The notes under the pieces: generated by a model
Database searches by the model: none
Seen by the model: only the letters and a program-made list of their open reading frames with translations
What the model was told of the DNA's origin: nothing
Source of the DNA: Desulfovibrionaceae bacterium
Lineage (GTDB): Bacteria; Desulfobacterota; Desulfovibrionia; Desulfovibrionales; Desulfovibrionaceae
Length of the DNA: 28,354 nt
Direction: 5' to 3'
Assembly: GCA_009783115.1 (NCBI GenBank)
Contig: WRHT01000002.1
Span: forward strand, 1-28,354
In this document: positions 23,337 to 28,354 of the stretch, in pieces
How the letters are laid out: each line of letters begins with the position of its first letter
Position numbering within the stretch: position 1 is the stretch's first letter
Made by a program: the position numbers and the translations under genes

Positions 23337-25058
23337 TTAACCATTATCGCCTTTTTCCAGGACATAATCCACAATGCGATCCGCCGAAACAACCGGGACC
23401 AAGCTTTCACCCAGTTTCAGCAATCCGGAGATCAATTCCACATTGATGCCAAGATGCGCTTCAATACCCCAGTCAATATCCCGCTGCGGCACTCTGTACA
23501 TGGTATGCACCCGTTCGATGAGCAAACCGAACTGCAAACCTTTACGCCGGCAAACAATAATAAAACGGTCCTCGGATTTGCGCTCCTGGTTGACTTCCAG
23601 CATATCACGCAAATAGACCAAGGGAGTCATTCTGCCGCGCAGATTGATCACCCCGGCCACAAATTCAGGGGAAGCCGGCAATTTAGCGGGAATCTGGTAA
23701 CGGATGACTTCCTGCACGGCAATGGTCGGTACGGTAAATTCCTGTGATCCCAGATAAAAGCCCACCATCTGCAATTCCGACTCCGAACGCATGATGGATT
23801 CCAAATCTTTCTCAACCGCCATTTCTTCGTGCAGATCCAAAGTCTGCTCGTTGAGAACCTGCATTCCGGCAAGATCGTCAGTAGGCGCAGAGGGTTTGGG
23901 CGCTGGCGCGGAAACCACCGGGACCGTGGGAGCGGGTGGTACAGGCGCTGGCGCGGCCACAGGAGGGGCCGGGGAAGGAGCAGGCGCTGGAGCCTTGGGA
24001 GGCACGACAGGCGCGGAAACCACCGGGACCGCGGGAGCGGATGGTTCAGGCGCAGGCGTGACGGATTCTGGCGCGGGCGCGGCCACAGGAGGAACCGGGG
24101 AAGGGGCAGGCTCGGGAGCCTTGGGAGGCACGACAGGCGCGGAAACCACCGGGACCGCGGGAGCGGATGGTTCAGGCGCAAGCGTGACGGATTCTGGCGC
24201 GGGCGCGGCCACAGGAGGAACCGGGGAAGGGGCAGGCTCGGGAGCCTTGGGAGACACGACAGGCGCGGAAACCACCGGGACTGCGGGAGCGGATGGTGCA
24301 GGCGCGGGCGCGGTTCTGGTCAAGGCACCGGCAAATTTGTCCAAAAGATTTTTCACATCGCCTGACGCTTGCGCCACGGCCGGCCGGGATATGGCAGGCT
24401 GGGGCGCGGGAGCAGGGGGAACCAGTGGCGGCGCGGGAGCCTTGGGGGGCACGACAGGCGCAAGAACCACTGGGACCGCGGGAGCGGGTAGTACAGGCGC
24501 GGGCGCGGACAATGGGGGCACGGGAACCACAGGAACAACCGGAACCTTGGGAGGCTCGGGGACCACAGGCGCATCCACCGGCGCGGTTCTGGCCAAGGCG
24601 CCGGCAAAATTGTCCAAAAGGCTTTTCACATCACCTGGCGTCTGCGCCACTGCCGGCCGGGATACAGGAGGCTGGGGCGCAGGGGCGGCCGCCTGAGCTT
24701 GCGCCGCTGAGGAGGGAGCCATGGTCTTCTCCGTCTTGACGGCCTGGGTCAAAGCCTTGGTGAGGGCCTGGGAAAAATCGTCCAATACCCCTTTCGCGGT
24801 TTCCGCCGGGGAAGCCGGCGTGGCTGCTCCGGAAGCGCCGGCCACGGCGGGTTCGGCCAAATAAACGGGCATCGGCCTTTCCTCTCGCGCCGGTCTGGTC
24901 TCAATGCCTATCTTCCGCAAAGTATCCACGGTTTCCAGACCCATGTACTTGCGCATAAAGGCAAGTTCAGCATCCGAAAACATGACGCCCTGTTTTTGAG
25001 GCGCCGGAGTGAAATTTTGTTCCTGGAAATATTCTTCGGGCGACTTATTCATACTCAT
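23337..25058 (-). CDS. ParP-like CheW-domain protein with Pro/Ala repeat linker
   Basis: A 573-residue protein. The N terminus (1-60) contains a conserved-looking helix pair (FSDAELAFMRKYMGLETVDT). Residues about 65-395 are almost all Pro, Ala and Val, broken by short helical motifs near 85-104, 132-161 and 223-252. A CheW-like domain fills 425-573 (MVGFYLGSQEFTVPTIAVQE, VAGVINLRGRMTPLVYLRDM, ELISGLLKLGESLVPVVS). In Vibrio, ParP is a Pro-rich protein with a C-terminal CheW-like domain, encoded next to the ParA-like ParC, and ties chemotaxis arrays to the cell pole. The same pair is seen here, so that role is inferred. A second ATG lies at 25052. The start overlaps the end of the ParC-like gene. 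It could instead be a plain CheW adaptor with a long tether. Confidence 0.8.
   Translation of the reverse strand: MSMNKSPEEYFQEQNFTPAPQKQGVMFSDAELAFMRKYMGLETVDTLRKIGIETRPAREERPMPVYLAEPAVAGASGAATPASPAETAKGVLDDFSQALTKALTQAVKTEKTMAPSSAAQAQAAAPAPQPPVSRPAVAQTPGDVKSLLDNFAGALARTAPVDAPVVPEPPKVPVVPVVPVPPLSAPAPVLPAPAVPVVLAPVVPPKAPAPPLVPPAPAPQPAISRPAVAQASGDVKNLLDKFAGALTRTAPAPAPSAPAVPVVSAPVVSPKAPEPAPSPVPPVAAPAPESVTLAPEPSAPAVPVVSAPVVPPKAPEPAPSPVPPVAAPAPESVTPAPEPSAPAVPVVSAPVVPPKAPAPAPSPAPPVAAPAPVPPAPTVPVVSAPAPKPSAPTDDLAGMQVLNEQTLDLHEEMAVEKDLESIMRSESELQMVGFYLGSQEFTVPTIAVQEVIRYQIPAKLPASPEFVAGVINLRGRMTPLVYLRDMLEVNQERKSEDRFIIVCRRKGLQFGLLIERVHTMYRVPQRDIDWGIEAHLGINVELISGLLKLGESLVPVVSADRIVDYVLEKGDNG
24010..24261 (-). 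repeat. Two tandem 126-base repeats in the ParP-like linker
   Basis: 24010-24135 and 24136-24261 are near-identical by eye, with about two differing bases. Each encodes 42 residues of the Pro/Ala/Val linker. A shorter related copy (35 codons) precedes at 23905-24009, and a partial copy begins at 24262. The copies keep the reading frame. Confidence 0.9.
24303..24392 (-). repeat. Second copy of a 30-residue helical motif
   Basis: Encodes residues 223-252 of the ParP-like protein (SRPAVAQASGDVKNLLDKFA and following). It closely matches the copy at 24576-24665 in protein and in DNA. Confidence 0.8.
24576..24665 (-). repeat. First copy of a 30-residue helical motif
   Basis: Encodes residues 132-161 of the ParP-like protein (SRPAVAQTPGDVKSLLDNFA and following). 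A weaker relative, KGVLDDFSQALTKAL, lies at residues 89-103. Confidence 0.8.
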
Positions 25059-25848
25059 AGCTTAACAACTCTTTGGCAACGGCTTCGTATTCACGGCCGC
25101 CGCGGGTTTCCATCCCCAAATCGTAAATGACCCTTCCCTGGGCGCTGGCCTCACGAAATTTGGTATCAATACCGATAACACTACTGAAAATATTGCCGGG
25201 CATCTTGTTCCGCATCAGGGCCAACACCTTCTGGCAAGCCCTGGCCCGCCGGTCAAACATGGTGGCCAGAGCCTTATAATTGATCGGCGCCGGCAATACT
25301 TTATTAAGAAGATTTACTGTGTCAAAAAGCAGCTTCAAACCGTGCAGGGCCAGAAAATCCGTTTGAATAGGGATAATCAGCAAATCAGAAGCCACCAGGG
25401 CGTTGACCAGCAAAATGCCAACATGGGGCGGACAGTCCAGCAGGGCATAATCATATTCCCGCTCCACCATCTCCAGGGCCTGTTTCAGTATCGCCCCTTT
25501 GCCCGGACGGTTGCTCAAATCCACTTCCAGTTCGGCCAGACGGATATTCGCCGGCACTATGTCAAAACGCTGATCGTAATTGGCCCGGACCTTCCACCAA
25601 AGGGCCCCCCATTGAGCCGGGTCCGCGATAAACAGATCGTAGCCGCTATAAGTTTGCATCTCCGGATAAACCCTGAGATGCACCGAGGCATTGGCATGAG
25701 GATCCAGATCCACCAGAAGAGTCCTCTTGCCCAGACGGGAAAGGGCGGCGGCAAGACTGACCGCGGTGGTGGTCTTGCCGACTCCTCCTTTCTGGTTGGC
25801 AATGGATAGAATCTTCATCCGCCTTGGCGGCTTTGCCTGCATAGACAC
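25045..25848 (-). CDS. ParA/MinD-type ATPase, ParC-like
   Basis: A 267-residue deviant Walker ATPase. Walker A is KGGVGKTT (20-27) with the ParA-specific first Lys. LLVDLDPHANAS holds D47 and D49, and Walker B is YALLDCPPHVG with D138. IPIQTDFLALHGLKLL matches ParA/Soj proteins. No parB or origin-like sites are near, and the gene lies between cheR and a ParP-like cheW. This fits ParC of Vibrio and PpfA-type proteins, which position chemoreceptor arrays, better than plasmid or chromosome partition. GGAGG lies eight bases before a GTG at 25848, which is taken as the start; ATGs at 25842 and 25818 are alternatives. Its end overlaps the next gene. Confidence 0.9.
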   Translation of the reverse strand: MSMQAKPPRRMKILSIANQKGGVGKTTTAVSLAAALSRLGKRTLLVDLDPHANASVHLRVYPEMQTYSGYDLFIADPAQWGALWWKVRANYDQRFDIVPANIRLAELEVDLSNRPGKGAILKQALEMVEREYDYALLDCPPHVGILLVNALVASDLLIIPIQTDFLALHGLKLLFDTVNLLNKVLPAPINYKALATMFDRRARACQKVLALMRNKMPGNIFSSVIGIDTKFREASAQGRVIYDLGMETRGGREYEAVAKELLSYEYE

Positions 25849-25894
25849 AAAGGGAACCTCCGACTTTTCCGGTAATTTCGCCCCGCCGATCTTT

Positions 25895-26773
25895 TCAAGC
25901 CTCTTTTATGTAAACAATAGAGCCCGGATGATACTCAGGCTTAAAACTGCGTGAAATATTGTGCAGCGATTCAGAATGGCCGATGAAAAGATAGCCCTTG
26001 GGCAAAAGATTGTCGTAAAAAGAGGACACAACCTGCTTTTTCATGTTATCGTCAAAATAGATAATCACATTACGGCAAAAAACAAACTGGGAGCGCTCCA
26101 CACCTTTCAGGGCCACTCGATCACTCAGGTTTCCCTGCGCGAAATTGACCAACTTCTTCAGTTCCGGTTTTACCTCATAAAGATCATTGCGGAAGATAAA
26201 ATATTTACTAACTATTTCCTTTGGAGTGGTACGCAATGTATAATCGGAATACACCCCGCGACGGGCGGAAGACAACACCGGCTCAGACAGATCCAGGGCG
26301 TTGATTTTTATATCCCATGTGCTTATTTCCGACTGTAGAACTTCATGCAGAATAATAGCCAAAGTGTATGGCTCTTCTCCGGTGGAACACCCTGCGGACC
26401 AGATGCGCAATTTCTTGGCGCGTGCGGCCCGCAGTTCATCAAGCACTTTTTTCAGTATATTCTGAAAAACTTGCAGTTGCGGAGGATTACGGTAAAAACT
26501 CGTCTCATTAGTGGTAATGGCCGCAAAAAGTTTGACCAGTTCATCTTTACGGCGCACATCAAAACGCAGGTAATAGGAATATTCGCTGAAATTCTTCAGG
26601 TTCAATTCCTTGAGCCGGTTGCTCAAGCGGTTTTCCACCAGATACTTTCTGTTTTCCGCAATGTAAATGCCGGATTGCGCATAAATAAAATCACGCAACT
26701 GGACGAATTCCTCATCCGTAACCCGCAAATCTTTTTGCGCGGCAACCGTCTGGCTGGCAAACAATGATGACAT
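25895..26773 (-). CDS. cheR: Chemotaxis protein methyltransferase CheR
   Basis: SAM-dependent methyltransferase that methylates glutamates on chemoreceptors. 292 residues. An all-helical N domain (about 16-85) is followed by TTNETSFYR (87-95), the SAM-binding motif IWSAGCSTGEEPYTLA (124-139), NALDLSEPVLSSARRGVY (158-175) and FCRNVIIYFD (232-241), all CheR hallmarks. No C-terminal TPR extension is present. It begins six bases after the HEAT gene stop and precedes the ParC-like gene by 46 bases. No receptor is encoded in the window, so its targets are elsewhere. Confidence 0.95.
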   Translation of the reverse strand: MSSLFASQTVAAQKDLRVTDEEFVQLRDFIYAQSGIYIAENRKYLVENRLSNRLKELNLKNFSEYSYYLRFDVRRKDELVKLFAAITTNETSFYRNPPQLQVFQNILKKVLDELRAARAKKLRIWSAGCSTGEEPYTLAIILHEVLQSEISTWDIKINALDLSEPVLSSARRGVYSDYTLRTTPKEIVSKYFIFRNDLYEVKPELKKLVNFAQGNLSDRVALKGVERSQFVFCRNVIIYFDDNMKKQVVSSFYDNLLPKGYLFIGHSESLHNISRSFKPEYHPGSIVYIKEA

Positions 26774-26778
26774 GCCTA

Positions 26779-28354
26779 CTAATCCCCCGCTGGTTGCCTA
26801 CGAATTTTTTCAATGCCTTCTTCCGCCGCTCTTTGAACTTCCGGTTCCGCATGCCCCAGCAGAGGCAACACATATTTGAAAGACATCTTTCCCAAAGCCG
26901 CCAAAGCCTCAATGGCCTTGATCACTACCAGTTGATGCTCGTCTTCCAGCATCGCGGCTATTTCGGAAAGCATCGCGGGATCACGCTTTTTACCAAGACT
27001 TTCCACGCAACGCGCCCGGATCCAGGGATCGTGATCCCGCAGACCGCAGGCCAGATATTTTTCTCCAACGTCATCCTGGCACATACCGAAGACATCAATA
27101 ACCGCGAGGCGCACATCTTTATCGTCATCATTCAGGCAAGGAGCCAAATAATTCAGGCGCTCCATCGTAAGGTCGCGCCCGAAATTTCCCAAAGACTCCA
27201 CCGCCACCCGGCGCACCTGCGGAGACTCGTCATGCAGTCCCAAGGCGATATTAGGCACAATATCCAGTTCTTCGTTATATGAGCGCAAGGCATAGTACGC
27301 TATCTGCCGCTCCAGAATATCCCCCGACTGGGTCATCTTGATGAACTTGGCGCGGATTCCCGCGTCCCGTACAGACATGAGAGCTTCCAGGGCGGCATCC
27401 TGCACATCCGGATAGGCATGCCGGAGAAAAGGCCATACCTTAGCGTCAATCAAAGCCGCGTCCCCGGAGCGTCCCAGAAAATTCAACACGTTTTTCAAAC
27501 TGGTCTGGTCTTTTTCCTTGGCCAGCACTTCCACGAAGAAATCCACATCCTTCATGTCGCCGCTGGAAGCCAGGACATACAGGCTGGCGCGCCGCACATC
27601 GCGCGTCTGCTGCCAATAATTGGCCTTAAGCGCCTCTTGGGCGCGCCGATCATGCACATAGGACAATATATCCACAGCCAGTTGTTTTTCCGTATCCTCG
27701 CCGCTGGCCAGGATCTCCTCCAAAAAATCATTATAGCCCATCCTGGCCAGGGACTGGACTATGCTCAACATACGTTCATGATCTCGATCCGGTTCCAGAC
27801 GGCTGAGCAATTTGAACACCGCCGTGAAGGCTTCAACGGCTCCAGAGGCGGTCAGGCCGTTTATGGACGCGTCCTGGATAGCCACATCTTCATCATCCAG
27901 GGCAGCGCACATATGCTTTACCAATAGTTCATACTCGCTGTTATCCAGCAGAGTCAAAGAATTGGCCCCAACCAAATGGATTATGGCCCGTACTATTTTA
28001 TTGGCCAAAGGCCCGCTACACCAAGCCAGACGCTTGATCAGCATGGGAACGGCCTTGATGTAACCCATCTCGCCCAAGGCATCCACGATATTCGCCGACA
28101 CCAGCTCGGAACTGTTGTTCAGGGCCTTGAGCAAGGCTCCCACCGAAGCCTCGGCCCGCACCTTGATCATGGCCTCAATGGCGGCGAAACGCACCCATTC
28201 GTCATCATTCATGGCCTGGTTAAGGGCATGGACGGATTCGGGACTGGCCAGGACCCCCAGGCTGACCGCCGCCTGATAACGCACATTGACGTCCGTATCA
28301 TACAAGAGGGCGTGAGAAAGCAGGGATACCGCAAGAGCGCTGCCGGTAGCCCCC
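26779..28354 (-). CDS. HEAT-repeat protein, 5' truncated by window edge
   Basis: The frame is open to the last base; a TTG at 28305 is the first possible start inside the window, but coding-like helical sequence continues past it (ALAVSLLSHALLYDTDVNVR), so the true start is outside. At least 520 residues of about 30-residue alpha-hairpins fit HEAT repeats, with recurring AALEALMSV, VRRVAVESLGNFG, VRLAVIDVFGMC and IRARCVESLG elements. Such solenoids act as protein-binding scaffolds; no enzymatic motif is seen. It is the most upstream visible gene of the chemotaxis operon, six bases before cheR, so it likely serves the array. Its partner is unknown. Confidence 0.85.
   Translation of the reverse strand, partial: GATGSALAVSLLSHALLYDTDVNVRYQAAVSLGVLASPESVHALNQAMNDDEWVRFAAIEAMIKVRAEASVGALLKALNNSSELVSANIVDALGEMGYIKAVPMLIKRLAWCSGPLANKIVRAIIHLVGANSLTLLDNSEYELLVKHMCAALDDEDVAIQDASINGLTASGAVEAFTAVFKLLSRLEPDRDHERMLSIVQSLARMGYNDFLEEILASGEDTEKQLAVDILSYVHDRRAQEALKANYWQQTRDVRRASLYVLASSGDMKDVDFFVEVLAKEKDQTSLKNVLNFLGRSGDAALIDAKVWPFLRHAYPDVQDAALEALMSVRDAGIRAKFIKMTQSGDILERQIAYYALRSYNEELDIVPNIALGLHDESPQVRRVAVESLGNFGRDLTMERLNYLAPCLNDDDKDVRLAVIDVFGMCQDDVGEKYLACGLRDHDPWIRARCVESLGKKRDPAMLSEIAAMLEDEHQLVVIKAIEALAALGKMSFKYVLPLLGHAEPEVQRAAEEGIEKIRRQPAGD

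Noticed and set aside
23905..24262. Spaced direct repeats suggesting a CRISPR-like or satellite array
   Set aside because: The repeats are adjacent, in frame with a coding sequence, 105-126 bases long and have no unique spacers. They are coding tandem repeats.
23791..24696. Gly/Ala/Thr-rich plus-strand open frame resembling a PE-PGRS or collagen-like repeat protein
   Set aside because: It is the complement of the Pro/Ala/Val linker of the ParP-like gene. The repeat nature is inherited from that linker.
25045..25848. Chromosome-partition ParA and nearby origin
   Set aside because: No parB, parS-like palindromes, DnaA boxes or gid/rnpA-type neighbours are seen. The chemotaxis context favours a ParC-type role.

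Overview
The window reads as chromosomal DNA of a Gram-negative bacterium, most likely a Desulfovibrio-type member of the Desulfobacterota. This is inferred from a [NiFe]-hydrogenase maturation protease, an LPS sugar (Kdo) pathway isomerase, the style of the HisRS and AspRS proteins, and a chemotaxis operon (cheA, cheY, ParP-like CheW, ParC-like ATPase, cheR, HEAT protein) whose order I recall from Desulfovibrio. Most of the window is fairly GC-rich. The first ~250 bases are clearly AT-rich. I see no rRNA, tRNA, CRISPR array, insertion sequence or prophage. Genes are tightly packed and no gap exceeds 300 bases.

Layout. 1-756 (+): the C-terminal end of a membrane glycosyltransferase cut by the window edge. 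793-7713 (-): mtaB, a membrane-anchored PstS-like binding protein, hisS, aspS and a sugar-nucleotide epimerase-like SDR, closely spaced and probably partly co-transcribed. 7856-10429 (+): a large Sel1/TPR-like envelope protein that looks like two fused copies of one ancestral gene. 10431-10928 (-): hydrogenase maturation protease. 11038-12693 (+): grpE and kdsD.

12719-19565 is a phosphate-starvation regulon split into two divergent arms. pstS-pstC-pstA run leftward. phoB-phoR-pstB-phoU run rightward with overlapping genes. The ~200-base region between the arms carries heptamer repeats at 11-base spacing that look like PHO boxes and could control both arms. The ATPase gene (pstB) is thus in the regulatory arm, not with its permease genes. 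A strong hairpin lies between pstS and pstC.

19599-28354 (-) is a chemosensory operon read from right to left: HEAT-repeat protein (cut by the right edge), cheR, a ParC-like ParA ATPase, a ParP-like CheW protein with a long Pro/Ala repeat linker, cheY, a large cheA, and a small macro-domain protein at the end. No receptor (MCP) or cheB lies in the window. The most interesting points are a third, degenerate HPt-like domain in CheA with Asp in place of the phospho-accepting His, the duplicated helical motifs and near-identical 126-base repeats in the ParP-like linker, the fused duplication in the Sel1-like protein, and the PHO-box array. I did not find a wholly new defence or mobile system.
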